Source of the DNA: Herbaspirillum sp. ST 5-3
GTDB taxonomy: Bacteria; Pseudomonadota; Gammaproteobacteria; Burkholderiales; Burkholderiaceae_D
Reading direction: 5' to 3'
NCBI RefSeq assembly: GCF_004804275.1
Contig: NZ_STGI01000001.1
Span: 248,001 to 312,000 of the forward strand
DNA: 64,000 bases
Position numbers and translations under genes: made by a program. Below the pieces are notes generated by a model. That model was not told the origin of the DNA and did no database searches. It saw only the letters and a list, made by a program, of their open reading frames with translations. Shown here one piece after another: positions 9,066 through 17,493 of the stretch; position 1 is the first letter of the stretch, and each line of letters opens with the position of its first letter.

Positions 9066-9206
9066 TGAGCATTCCCAGCGAACATATGCCTTTTTGAAAC
9101 AAACAGTTACCGATAGTATCGAAGGATAGCGCAGATGGATGCTTTGGAGAAAGGTTCCTGAGTTGCGCGCGAAACGCCCCACGCTAAATTACAACGCTCC
9201 GGACAC

Positions 9207-9224
9207 GAGGTCGGTAATGACCTC
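9207..9224 (-). terminator. Weak hairpin after the TonB receptor gene
   Basis: 6-bp perfect stem with a 6-nt loop, 30 bp past the receptor stop codon at 9254 and before the binding-protein gene. There is no T-run, so it is at best a weak terminator. Confidence 0.3.
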
Positions 9225-9253
9225 CACTTTCCTGAGTCGGGTTCAGATCAACG

Positions 9254-11362
9254 CTAAAGGCTATGCTGAACCTGGAAATAAACGGCCCGACCAGGCAACG
9301 GCAAATCAAATGGAATATTCCCCGGTGCGAAGCTCGGCTCCCTCGCATCGCGATTAAATAGGTTAAGCACCGTCGCGCGGAAGTCCCAATTGCCGGCAAG
9401 CTTTTCTCGTTGCAAAGTCATGTCGACGGTGGTGTAGTCGGCAATCTGCGGGCGGTTGTCACCCGGTTGGCGCCGGCGATCGGCGACGTGATTGATTGTG
9501 GTGCCCCATTGCCATGACGGAGCCAAGCGCCAGTCTGCTCGCAAGAAAAGACGCTTGCGCGGAGCCAATCCCGCATCCTGCCCAGTCGCCTCATCTGTGG
9601 AATGCTGGAGTGAGTAACTACCTGTCAAGCGCAGGTTCCGCGTCGCATCCCAGGTTGTCTCCAATTCGAGGCCGCGCCCTGTTTGGTCTCCGGTATTCTG
9701 CGCTGTTGAGCCCGTAGTCGGATCGGTATTCGCTGTAAAGCGGATGATGTCCCTCATCTTGTACTGGAACAGGCTGAGGTTGGTCTCCAGACTCGATGCC
9801 GGCTTCCAAGAAAATGCAAGTTCGTTGGTCGCGATGGTCTCAGGCCTGAGGTTGGCATTACCGATTGTCACCGGGTTGTTGATGCTATAAAGCTCGGTGA
9901 AATTCGGCGCCCTGAACGCGCGCCCATGCATTGCCTTGACAGTCAAATTGTACGCAGCGTCCCATACCAAAGCGAGACGTGGATTGGTTGTACTTCCAAA
10001 ATCCGAATAACGGTCGTGACGCACGCCTGCTGTAAGCGACCAGTCTTTTGCGAGGTTCCATTCGTCTTGAGCGAAGACATAAGCTAAATGTCGCTTATGC
10101 GGTTGCATGTAGATGAATGAGGGGTTACCCGTAGCATCGACTATGCTCGGCAGTGGGAGAAATACAGGACCAACACCTGGAACTGTTACCAGATTGAAGT
10201 TCTTGAATTCTCTCGTGTCGTATAAATCCTCCTCCCGGGCACCAGCTCCGATTCTGACTCGATGATCGCTAAAGCCAGTGTAGAAGGATGACAGACTGAA
10301 ATGTGAATGGCGTTCTGAGTGGCCAGGATTCCCGAATACCCCATTCGGGAATGTTCCGCCAAATGCTCCTGGCGGGAATAACATATACGCAGGATCTCCT
10401 GGCTGCTCCTTGACATCGTAATAGCCAAAAACCGCAGAAACGTCCCAATTCGGTGCCCAGTTCGCATCCCGATAAGTCATGTCCAGGTACAAGCGTGAAG
10501 CTGGTGCACGACTATTCGGATCCAGGCTTTCCGCCAAACCAGCGCCGATGCCAACCTCTCGCTGTTGAAAACCCGCGCGAAAGCGCCATTGATCTAATGC
10601 GAGGTCAGCACGAGCATCAACTGCATTTCGAACTGCATTGACACGCCCCGGCGCAAGCGAAGCGTTGGTCCCGAAAACAGGGTCGAGGAGAGACTGTAGG
10701 TCTCGCTGTATCACGCCTTTCTGTCCATCGGTATGTCCGACTCGAAGATAGAACGCGGCCTCCAGCGCGCCAATGTTGCCGCCGTGCTGAATCCACGCGT
10801 CACGCGTATTGAAACTACCGGCTCGCAGGCCATACTCGGTGCCCTTGATGTCCGCGGCCGTTTTCGTAATGACGTTAATCACACCCGAGTATGCATCTGC
10901 TCCATATAGCGCTGACCCAGGCCCGCGAATTATCTCGATCCGTGCAATATTCTCAGTTGGCATCCCCCCCCAAACTTGACTGCGGTTTCCAAGAAAAACC
11001 GTGGTAATTGGGATGCCGTTGACCAGCATTAGAACTTGAGGATTGTAGCCTGTGAATATGCCGCGAAAACTATAAATGGGGTTAAAGGCCTGTGAATAGA
11101 CGGAAACATGAAGACCGGGCACGCTTTCCAACACCTGATCAAGATCCGTCACGCCCATCGCTTCAATCTCCCGGCTTGTAATGACGGTTGCCACCGCCGG
11201 TGCCCGAGCAATCGATTGTTGGCTACCTGTAGCGATGCTTATCGTTTCCTTATCGCCGTATGCAAGGGCGAGATCCTCCTCATCGGCAGTCTGTGCAGAA
11301 GCAATGTCGGCCAACGAGAGAGCAAGTACGGCACAAAACGCTCGACGTTGCAACGGTCGCAT
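9254..11362 (-). CDS. TonB-dependent outer-membrane receptor
   Basis: 702 residues from the ATG at 11362, with AAAGGGGA before it; the 20 codons upstream in the track frame are unlikely to be translated. A signal peptide ends near IASA, residue 24. A TonB-box-like stretch (KETISIATG) comes next. The plug domain (about 45-160) has VTDLDQVLESVPGLHV, VLMLVNGIPI and the plug signature RIEIIRGPGSALYGADAYSG. The rest is a 22-strand barrel typical of Cir/BtuB-like receptors, ending in FQVQHSL. It follows the second citrate-synthase-like gene by 56 bp and precedes the orphan binding protein. It could therefore be the last gene of that operon, the first of the sensory set, or both. The ligand is unknown. 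Confidence 0.92.
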   Translation of the reverse strand: MRPLQRRAFCAVLALSLADIASAQTADEEDLALAYGDKETISIATGSQQSIARAPAVATVITSREIEAMGVTDLDQVLESVPGLHVSVYSQAFNPIYSFRGIFTGYNPQVLMLVNGIPITTVFLGNRSQVWGGMPTENIARIEIIRGPGSALYGADAYSGVINVITKTAADIKGTEYGLRAGSFNTRDAWIQHGGNIGALEAAFYLRVGHTDGQKGVIQRDLQSLLDPVFGTNASLAPGRVNAVRNAVDARADLALDQWRFRAGFQQREVGIGAGLAESLDPNSRAPASRLYLDMTYRDANWAPNWDVSAVFGYYDVKEQPGDPAYMLFPPGAFGGTFPNGVFGNPGHSERHSHFSLSSFYTGFSDHRVRIGAGAREEDLYDTREFKNFNLVTVPGVGPVFLPLPSIVDATGNPSFIYMQPHKRHLAYVFAQDEWNLAKDWSLTAGVRHDRYSDFGSTTNPRLALVWDAAYNLTVKAMHGRAFRAPNFTELYSINNPVTIGNANLRPETIATNELAFSWKPASSLETNLSLFQYKMRDIIRFTANTDPTTGSTAQNTGDQTGRGLELETTWDATRNLRLTGSYSLQHSTDEATGQDAGLAPRKRLFLRADWRLAPSWQWGTTINHVADRRRQPGDNRPQIADYTTVDMTLQREKLAGNWDFRATVLNLFNRDAREPSFAPGNIPFDLPLPGRAVYFQVQHSL

Positions 11363-11418
11363 AATCTTTTCCCCTTTAATCTTGCACCAACATGCTCGGC
11401 CTCTGATCAGGTGCTGGG

Positions 11419-12255
11419 TCACTCCCTAGAACTGCTGCCTGTGTTTCTCCATGGGCGCTTCGACCTCCCCTCATAGAGAATATCACTACATGAAATCGGA
11501 TATAAAGCACCTTCAGGACGTTCTGATGCTTCTATAAGACACGGTTGCATCCCCGCGAGAAATGCGGGAAACAAGAAAAGGTAATATTCGCGGGGTGAAA
11601 ATCCGAGATCGGCGGCCAGCGCGGCAACCAATCCTGCGTAATTCATTTTCATTCGCCAGCGGCCTGCGAACAGAAACTCTTCGATCTCAAATGCGAGTCG
11701 CAGATATACTCCTTCACCGAAACCAAGTTCCTTTTTCAACGCCAGCAAATGCTGGTTGCGTTCATCGCCGTTGATAAGCGGTCGGCCATAACCCGCAATA
11801 CTACGATTGCTTTCCAATTCTCGACGAACGCACTCCTCCAAGGAGCATCCTTCGTCCAATTGCTTGCGCGTACGCAGAAGAAATTCAATCGCGCGTATAT
11901 CAATTCCACGCCCATAAATCGATGCTTCCGATACTGCCAACGCAGCAGCTACACCTAGATTGCCAGTACTGCGAGCACTGCCGGCAAGCGCAGCGACCCT
12001 GTTATTCCAGAGTCGAACATCCGGATAGCTAGTGTAGGTCCAGATCGAATGCAGCAACCGCAATTCCTTCGGAGAGAAACGACGTCCAGTGATACCAAAC
12101 GTATAGAGCTCCACCCAGTCCATGTCCTTGAGCTCTGTATGCAGGTCATGGCCTCGAAATATCACATGACTTCCCGGAAAAAAAGTCCCCATGCGGCTTT
12201 TTAGCACGCCGACATTCTCACGCAACAGATCCGGCCCCTTCGACCCTGTCTTCAT
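11419..12255 (-). CDS. Citrate-synthase-family protein B, apparently lacking catalytic residues
   Basis: 278 residues. The ATG at 12255 overlaps the TGA of the preceding gene (ATGA), so translation is coupled; a TTG 12 bp upstream is less likely. The family is recognised by IWTYTSYPDVRLWNNRVAAL, AALAVSEASIYGRG, RSIAGYGRPLINGDERN and DLGFSPREYYLFLFPAF. By eye alignment, the first active-site His of citrate synthase (GPLHGGA) falls at IYGRG, the second (GFGH) is Arg in GYGR, and the catalytic Asp of NVD is not seen. It may bind an acyl-CoA-like ligand or act only with its neighbour. An automated call would be citryl-CoA lyase; I would not trust that function. Local G+C is low. Confidence 0.75.
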   Translation of the reverse strand: MKTGSKGPDLLRENVGVLKSRMGTFFPGSHVIFRGHDLHTELKDMDWVELYTFGITGRRFSPKELRLLHSIWTYTSYPDVRLWNNRVAALAGSARSTGNLGVAAALAVSEASIYGRGIDIRAIEFLLRTRKQLDEGCSLEECVRRELESNRSIAGYGRPLINGDERNQHLLALKKELGFGEGVYLRLAFEIEEFLFAGRWRMKMNYAGLVAALAADLGFSPREYYLFLFPAFLAGMQPCLIEASERPEGALYPISCSDILYEGRSKRPWRNTGSSSRE

Positions 12256-13058
12256 GGCTGTCCCCAATCGGATTCATCAACCAACTCCACTGTCCCAAAT
12301 GGAAATTTCTTGTAGCCGAGCGGACGCTGTTCCAGTGCGTGAGCGGCAGCACCGGGCAGCCGCAACAACAGGTGAACCATTTCCGCCTGTTCAGGTGAGA
12401 ACCCAAGGTCGGCGAATGCAGCTGCGGCAACCCCCGATAGAGCCAGAGGGATTCCGGCAAGCTTTTCCATTGCTTCCCTGTTCTCATTCAGCCAGGGCAG
12501 AAACGGTCCGGATTGATATCGAACCAGGCAGGAAAGAGTTTGCGTCACTGTTGTAGCAGTACTGACGCCGTGTGGGTCAAAGCCAGGGGGGTGATCAGCT
12601 TTTGGCCAAATACTCCCCGCAGGCGTTGGGAAGTTATCGAAGCGGTTCTTCCATGCGCCAAGATCGGTGCCGCAAGAAGCCCAACCTTCCATCGCAAGGA
12701 AAATCTCCCGACCCCCTGACAACTGCCCGGCGCCAACAGCAAGCGCGGCCATTAACGAAGATGCAGCTGTCGAGCCACAGACACCCCCGCACATTGCAGC
12801 ATGTATGGAAGCATCGCGAGGCCCTGGGTTGGCAAGGGCAACAGCCAAAGCCTCCAATAAATCCGCTTGTGCTGCCGTTGGCGGCTCCTCAAAAAAAAGC
12901 AAGTAGAGCATCTCCACCCAGCGTGCTTGCCCCACCATTTCGCCGTAGACATCAAAACCTCGGCAATAGGCTGCCTTGGTAGCAAATGGATTGTCCGGCT
13001 CGGCTTCTTCTCGCCAAATTCGGCTGCGAATGGCGTTCGGGTTTTCTTTTTCGCTCAT
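12252..13058 (-). CDS. Citrate-synthase-family protein A, atypical active site
   Basis: 268 residues, ATG at 13058, 16 bp after the dehydrogenase gene. The citrate synthase large-domain pattern is clear: CRGFDVYGEMVGQARWVEML, LLFFEEPPTAAQADLLEAL, SIHAAMCGGVCGSTAASS, and a C-terminal DLGFSPEQAEMVHLLLRLPG with AAAHALEQRPLG. The segment that should read LSGPLHGGA is shortened to LSGGRE, so the oxaloacetate-binding His seems missing, and NVD is replaced by LSG. At 268 residues it is much shorter than a true citrate synthase (about 380-430). It overlaps gene B by 4 bp, and the pair may form a hetero-oligomer. No function is assigned. Confidence 0.75.
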   Translation of the reverse strand: MSEKENPNAIRSRIWREEAEPDNPFATKAAYCRGFDVYGEMVGQARWVEMLYLLFFEEPPTAAQADLLEALAVALANPGPRDASIHAAMCGGVCGSTAASSLMAALAVGAGQLSGGREIFLAMEGWASCGTDLGAWKNRFDNFPTPAGSIWPKADHPPGFDPHGVSTATTVTQTLSCLVRYQSGPFLPWLNENREAMEKLAGIPLALSGVAAAAFADLGFSPEQAEMVHLLLRLPGAAAHALEQRPLGYKKFPFGTVELVDESDWGQP

Positions 13059-13074
13059 TGTCTTTGGTCGCCCG

Positions 13075-13824
13075 CTATAACAAACTCATGCCGCCATCGA
13101 CCACGATTTCTTCGCCGACCACATATGCGGAGTCGTCGGAAGCGAGAAACAACGCAGTCTTTGCAATTTCGTCGGGTGTTCCAAATCGCTTGATGGGGGA
13201 TTTGCGCTCGATCTCCCCTTTGACGGCCTTGACCATCTCCGCAGGAAGTCCGAAGCGATCAAAAATCGGAGTGGCAATCGGCCCCGGGCTAATAGCGTTC
13301 ACTCTTATGCCGCGCTCAATCAATTCCAGCGCTAGCGACTTCACGACAGAGCGCAACGCCGCCTTGCTCGCGCCATATACGCTGAAGTTGGGAGAGCCCA
13401 ATTGATTCGTAATCGAGGTCGTGACGATGATCGACGCACTGGAACTGAACAGCGGCAACGCTTTTTGAATCGTGAAGAACACCCCCTTGAAATTGGTATT
13501 CATGATTTCGTCAAAAAGCGACTCGGAGACATGTTCAATGGGAGCCGCCTTCGCCGCACCAGCATTAAGGAGTAACACATCGATTGTTCCGAAACGTGCT
13601 CTCGCCTGTTCCATCAGTGACTCGATTGCGGAGATATCGCTTGCGTCACTGCAAATCGCCAGCGTTTCAATTCCCAATTCCTGTTGTGCACGAGCCAATC
13701 CCTCGGGATCTCTGCCCGTAATAATCAGAGACGCGCCCTCGTCCTTGAATAATTTCGCGGTCGCCAACCCAATGCCACTGGTCCCGCCAGTGATCAATAC
13801 GTTTTTTCCTTTTAGCCGGTTCAT
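13075..13824 (-). CDS. Short-chain dehydrogenase/reductase (SDR)
   Basis: 249 residues, ATG at 13824 with AGGAAG before it, 9 bp after the thiamine-enzyme gene. Classical SDR motifs are present: cofactor loop GGTSGIG at residues 13-19, NAG near 89, active-site Ser in TTSITNQLG, and YGASK with catalytic Tyr and Lys near 150-154, then SPGPIATP. The residue after the second strand region (ITGRDPEG) suggests NADP(H) rather than NAD(H); this is weak evidence. In this operon it probably reduces or oxidises a keto/hydroxy group on the product of the thiamine enzyme. The substrate is unknown. Confidence 0.9.
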   Translation of the reverse strand: MNRLKGKNVLITGGTSGIGLATAKLFKDEGASLIITGRDPEGLARAQQELGIETLAICSDASDISAIESLMEQARARFGTIDVLLLNAGAAKAAPIEHVSESLFDEIMNTNFKGVFFTIQKALPLFSSSASIIVTTSITNQLGSPNFSVYGASKAALRSVVKSLALELIERGIRVNAISPGPIATPIFDRFGLPAEMVKAVKGEIERKSPIKRFGTPDEIAKTALFLASDDSAYVVGEEIVVDGGMSLL

Positions 13825-13833
13825 CGTTTCTTC

Positions 13834-15702
13834 CTAAAGCAAATCTCTTAAAATGCGCATCCGAACACTCATCGGCGGTACCTCTTCCGGATCCACCAAC
13901 ACATCCAGCAAGGTCGGCCCCGCGCGCGTGCACATCGCTTCCACATCGAGTTTCATCAAATCTTCCGGGGAGCGAATCGTGAATCCTTCCGCGCCAAGCG
14001 CCCTCGCCAGCGCCGCAAAATCGGTCGGGGGCAAATCGCATCCGATCTGCTCCGCCTTGGCCAGCCGCTGGCCGTGCTTGACCATGCCCAACGCCCGGTC
14101 GTTGAGTACGACAAAAATCACGGCGAGCTTTTCTGCTACAGCGACCGAGACTTCCTGTCCGTTCATCAGCATGCTGCCGTCCCCGGTGATGCATACGACA
14201 GGCGCGTCGGGATTGGCGGCGGCAGTGCCGACTGCGCCGCCGATCGCCCATCCCATCGGGGCGTAATTCATCGTCACCCGCAGCCATCCGCCGGAGGTCT
14301 TGCGACGTCCGAGCGTTCGCTTGCGTTCGCTGCCCAGCCGGCGTTCACCGACACGGCGGTCTCTTGGGTGCAGATAGTGCGTGGACCAGGAGACGCTGTT
14401 GCCAGTATCGGCAAGGAAGCGCGTGGTCGGCGGGAACATCAGCCCAAGCTCGCGCATCAATCGTTGCGGCTTGATCGGCGTTGCGTCGCTCAGGTATTTG
14501 TCCATGTCCGACAACATGCGGTCGGGGTCGGATACACGTATGTCCAGATCGCGCGAGGCGCGCGCGTGCTCGATTTCGTAGGAAGCGTGCTTGCTCACGT
14601 CCTTCATGCGTTCGAGCAGGCGATTGAAAATCGAGAGAATGCGCCCGCGCACATGAAAGCGCGCCATCGGCGTTAGCGCGAGATGGTCTTCCGATTCGTC
14701 GATGTGCACCATGCGCTCGTTCAGCAGGCTGTCGCTCCATCCGCCGCTGTTCCATTCGCCCATGCTGGCGCCGACCGCGAGAATCAGGTCCACTGATTCG
14801 TCGCGCAATGCCGCCTCCGCCGATGCGTGGCCGCCGAATCCGAATACGCCGCGGAACAAGGGATGATGCGGACTGACCGATCCCTTGCCGTCCGGCGTGG
14901 TGACAAAGGTCGCGCCGATCAATGCGGCGAACTGAAGAATCGAGCCCGCAGCTTCGCCACACCATCCGCCGATCAGCAGAACGACTTTTTTTGCGTCGAG
15001 CACCATCCGGTACACGGTGTCCACCGCCTCTTCATCAACGAGCGATGAGGGCGCCAGTAGTTGGCGCAGATCGTACGACGGTTGCGCCGGGGTGCTCGGA
15101 CTGCGGAACACGTCGACTGGCATGCTCAAGTGCACCGGCCCGCGCGGCGTGCGGGTTGCCCTCTGCAGCGCGGCGATCAATTTCGGTTCAAGTTGCTTCG
15201 GATGGGACACGAGCGAGTTGTAGCGCGTGCAGTGGCGGAACATGCCGAGCACATTGACGCCGGTACAGCTGGATTCCTGCAGCGCGTGCTTGCCGAATGC
15301 AGGCAAGGCCGGCTGGCCGGTGATCACCAGCATCGGGATGTTGTTGTCGTAGGCACCCGCGACCCCGGTAATCAGGTTGGTCGCGCCAGGACCGGAGGTG
15401 GAGCAGCAAACGCCGATATTGCCTGTCTCGCGTGCATAGCCATCAGCCATGAATGCCGCACCGGCTTCGTGCCGCGCGAGGATATGTTGAATACCTCCCC
15501 TGCGGCGGCTTCTTGCGATGGCATTGTAAAGAGGTTCGATCGCGCCACCCGGAACGCCGAAGATGTATTCGACGCCAATCTGCTCCAGGTAGGCCACCAA
15601 CAAATCGGCAACTTCAATTTCCACGGAGGGTTCGGAACTGCTTTGAGAGTTGTCCTGTTCCTCGTCATGAACATAGTATGTGTGCGAGATGTTGGTGCGC
15701 AT
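13834..15702 (-). CDS. Thiamine-diphosphate-dependent enzyme, acetolactate-synthase-like
   Basis: 622 residues, ATG at 15702. Three domains: N-terminal pyrimidine-binding (30-200) with activating Glu79 in ARHEAGAAFMADGYAR, a central domain (220-360), and C-terminal pyrophosphate-binding with the GDG motif at 507-509 and Asn534 (GDGSMLMNGQ, VVLNDRALGM). It resembles IlvB, glyoxylate carboligase and sulfoacetaldehyde acetyltransferase, but no IlvN-type small subunit is adjacent. It carries a 30-residue acidic/Ser-rich N-terminal extension and an Arg-rich insertion at about 447-472. It is the first gene of the SDR/citrate-synthase-like operon. It probably makes a C-C bond by carboligation or decarboxylates a 2-oxo acid; which one cannot be told. 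Confidence 0.88.
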   Translation of the reverse strand: MRTNISHTYYVHDEEQDNSQSSSEPSVEIEVADLLVAYLEQIGVEYIFGVPGGAIEPLYNAIARSRRRGGIQHILARHEAGAAFMADGYARETGNIGVCCSTSGPGATNLITGVAGAYDNNIPMLVITGQPALPAFGKHALQESSCTGVNVLGMFRHCTRYNSLVSHPKQLEPKLIAALQRATRTPRGPVHLSMPVDVFRSPSTPAQPSYDLRQLLAPSSLVDEEAVDTVYRMVLDAKKVVLLIGGWCGEAAGSILQFAALIGATFVTTPDGKGSVSPHHPLFRGVFGFGGHASAEAALRDESVDLILAVGASMGEWNSGGWSDSLLNERMVHIDESEDHLALTPMARFHVRGRILSIFNRLLERMKDVSKHASYEIEHARASRDLDIRVSDPDRMLSDMDKYLSDATPIKPQRLMRELGLMFPPTTRFLADTGNSVSWSTHYLHPRDRRVGERRLGSERKRTLGRRKTSGGWLRVTMNYAPMGWAIGGAVGTAAANPDAPVVCITGDGSMLMNGQEVSVAVAEKLAVIFVVLNDRALGMVKHGQRLAKAEQIGCDLPPTDFAALARALGAEGFTIRSPEDLMKLDVEAMCTRAGPTLLDVLVDPEEVPPMSVRMRILRDLL

Positions 15703-15963
15703 AATGGATGCTTGCTTTCGATCTGTTTAACGACTCCCTTATTGTTCTTAGCGAGAAGCACAAAACCGCATCCCATTCCAAGAGCCAGTTATTAACCCCG
15801 GGCAATGTTACCGTAAATTGCCAGCCAGAAGTAAGCTGAAGTGAAGAAAGTACATCTCGGGAATGCTGATGCGAAATATGTGTCGTCACTCAAAAGAGAC
15901 GTCTTTGAAACCGCGCTTTCAGAAACGAGAAGCGGACGAGAGAAGCGGACAAAATCAGGATTG

Positions 15964-15983
15964 CCGAAATGCAAGCATTTCGG
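15964..15983 (-). terminator. Hairpin after the diguanylate cyclase gene
   Basis: Perfect 9-bp arms (15964-15972 and 15975-15983) with a 2-nt centre, starting 7 bp past the stop codon. On the minus strand a partly T-rich stretch (TGATTTTG) follows at a distance. It separates the cyclase gene from the thiamine-enzyme operon. Confidence 0.5.
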
Positions 15984-15990
15984 GATACCC

Positions 15991-17493
15991 TCATGCATGA
16001 CATGTGGCGTCGCTGAAGCGATAGCAACTCTTGCCACACTCCTTGGCTCGATACATCGCATGATCGGCTTCGCTCAGCAGCAGTTCGGGAGACTTTGCGC
16101 CGCCCTTCGTGCTGCTGATGCCGATGCTGGCCGAAATCCTGATCACCCTGCCGTCCAGTTCCGTCAGCGCGTGCAGCTCATGCAACACAGCCTCGGCGAT
16201 CCGGATCGCGCCATCGGGAATATGTATTTCGTTCAGCACGATCACGAATTCGTCGCCACCGAGGCGGCCCATCGCATCTTCCTTGCGCACATGCCGCTTG
16301 ATGCGCGCCGCGACTTCCTGCAACACACGGTCGCCAGCCGCATGGCCGTAGGTGTCGTTGATTTCCTTGAACCCGTCGAGGTCGATGAACATCAGGGCGA
16401 CGACCCATCCGCGCCGCTCGGCGCGCTGCAAAGCCTGTGTCAGCTCCGCCATGAGATGACGACGATTGATGAGCCCGGTCAGGGTGTCGTAGGTTGCCAG
16501 CTCCGCCAGTTGCGCGGACCGATGCTCCAGCTCCGCGGTGCGTTCTGCGACACGTTGTTCCAGTGTTTCATTGGCGACCTGCAAATGCTTGTTGACCCGC
16601 GCAATCACCTGGTAGCTGTGCATCAGGCGCCATGCCGCATAGGACAACAGGATGAGCAGGAATCCCGAGTACGCGAACAAATACGTCCGATAGCGTTGTT
16701 TCTCCTCCAGCATGCTTTTGAATTGCACATCAAATGCACTTCTCACATCGTCGATCCGTTTTGCGGTCGGCAGGGAGACAATGCGCGTCGTCAGCGCATC
16801 TTCGGCCAGACGTTGCCGCACAATGATGCGCGCATGTCGGGTCAACAAATCCAGCGACTCTCGCAGCGTGTCCGGATAGGTGCCGCGTCGCTCCTCGATC
16901 CTGGCGACCGTCGAGAGAATTTTTTCTTCCAGCTCCGCCGCCGGGTTGAGGTTGAAGAGCAGGATATCCGTCAGAAGCTGATCGACCTCTGCTGACAGCG
17001 CGGCGAGCGGCCGCACCTGCTTCGAGCCTGTGCCATGCTCCTGGTGCAGCATCGCGTGGAGGTCCTCGACCGCAGTCGGAAAATAAAACAGTGAATTTTG
17101 CAGCAAGGCGTTCTGCGACTTGAATTGCTCGATCAGGTCTTCCTTGCTTGCGAACGCGACTTCCAGCTGATGCGATGCCGTTTCAAGCGCATTGCCTTGC
17201 GCCATGTCGACGCCCTGCCTCAGACGAGCGCGCAACGCGTGCAGATGTTGCAAGAGCGTGGTGACCGGATCATAGTTGCTGTTGATGCCGATGCGCGACT
17301 TGAGCACATTGGCATTCCATTCGGCGTCCAGTTGCTTGAGTTCACGCAACACCGGCAGGACGTGATCCTGCACATCGATATCAATGGCCTGCGTCCGGTA
17401 GTACAGAAATCCCGACAAGGCCGACAAAACGATGAAGCCGAGGCAGAGCAGCAGGGCGCGCGGATGTCTCATTTCATTTTTCGGCAAGCGCAT
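15991..17493 (-). CDS. Membrane-bound diguanylate cyclase with helical periplasmic sensor
   Basis: Up to 500 residues; the second Met (ATG at 17472, 1 bp past the upstream stop) is an equally good start. Membrane segments lie at about 13-32 and 270-290. Between them is an all-helical periplasmic region of about 235 residues, similar in look to DAHL-type sensors. A short coiled coil (LEQRVAERTAELEHRSAQL) leads to a GGDEF domain (about 335-495) with TYDTLTGLINRRH, FIDLDGFKEINDTYGH, intact GGDEF and an RxxD inhibitory site (RKED) five residues before it. It should make cyclic-di-GMP with product feedback. It overlaps or abuts the di-haem peroxidase gene, so the signal may be redox-related (inference). 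Confidence 0.92.
   Translation of the reverse strand: MRLPKNEMRHPRALLLCLGFIVLSALSGFLYYRTQAIDIDVQDHVLPVLRELKQLDAEWNANVLKSRIGINSNYDPVTTLLQHLHALRARLRQGVDMAQGNALETASHQLEVAFASKEDLIEQFKSQNALLQNSLFYFPTAVEDLHAMLHQEHGTGSKQVRPLAALSAEVDQLLTDILLFNLNPAAELEEKILSTVARIEERRGTYPDTLRESLDLLTRHARIIVRQRLAEDALTTRIVSLPTAKRIDDVRSAFDVQFKSMLEEKQRYRTYLFAYSGFLLILLSYAAWRLMHSYQVIARVNKHLQVANETLEQRVAERTAELEHRSAQLAELATYDTLTGLINRRHLMAELTQALQRAERRGWVVALMFIDLDGFKEINDTYGHAAGDRVLQEVAARIKRHVRKEDAMGRLGGDEFVIVLNEIHIPDGAIRIAEAVLHELHALTELDGRVIRISASIGISSTKGGAKSPELLLSEADHAMYRAKECGKSCYRFSDATCHA

Noticed and set aside
15927-15950. Direct repeat of an 11-base unit in the region past the cyclase gene
   Set aside because: Two copies only, 13 bp apart, with no link to any gene feature; likely chance.
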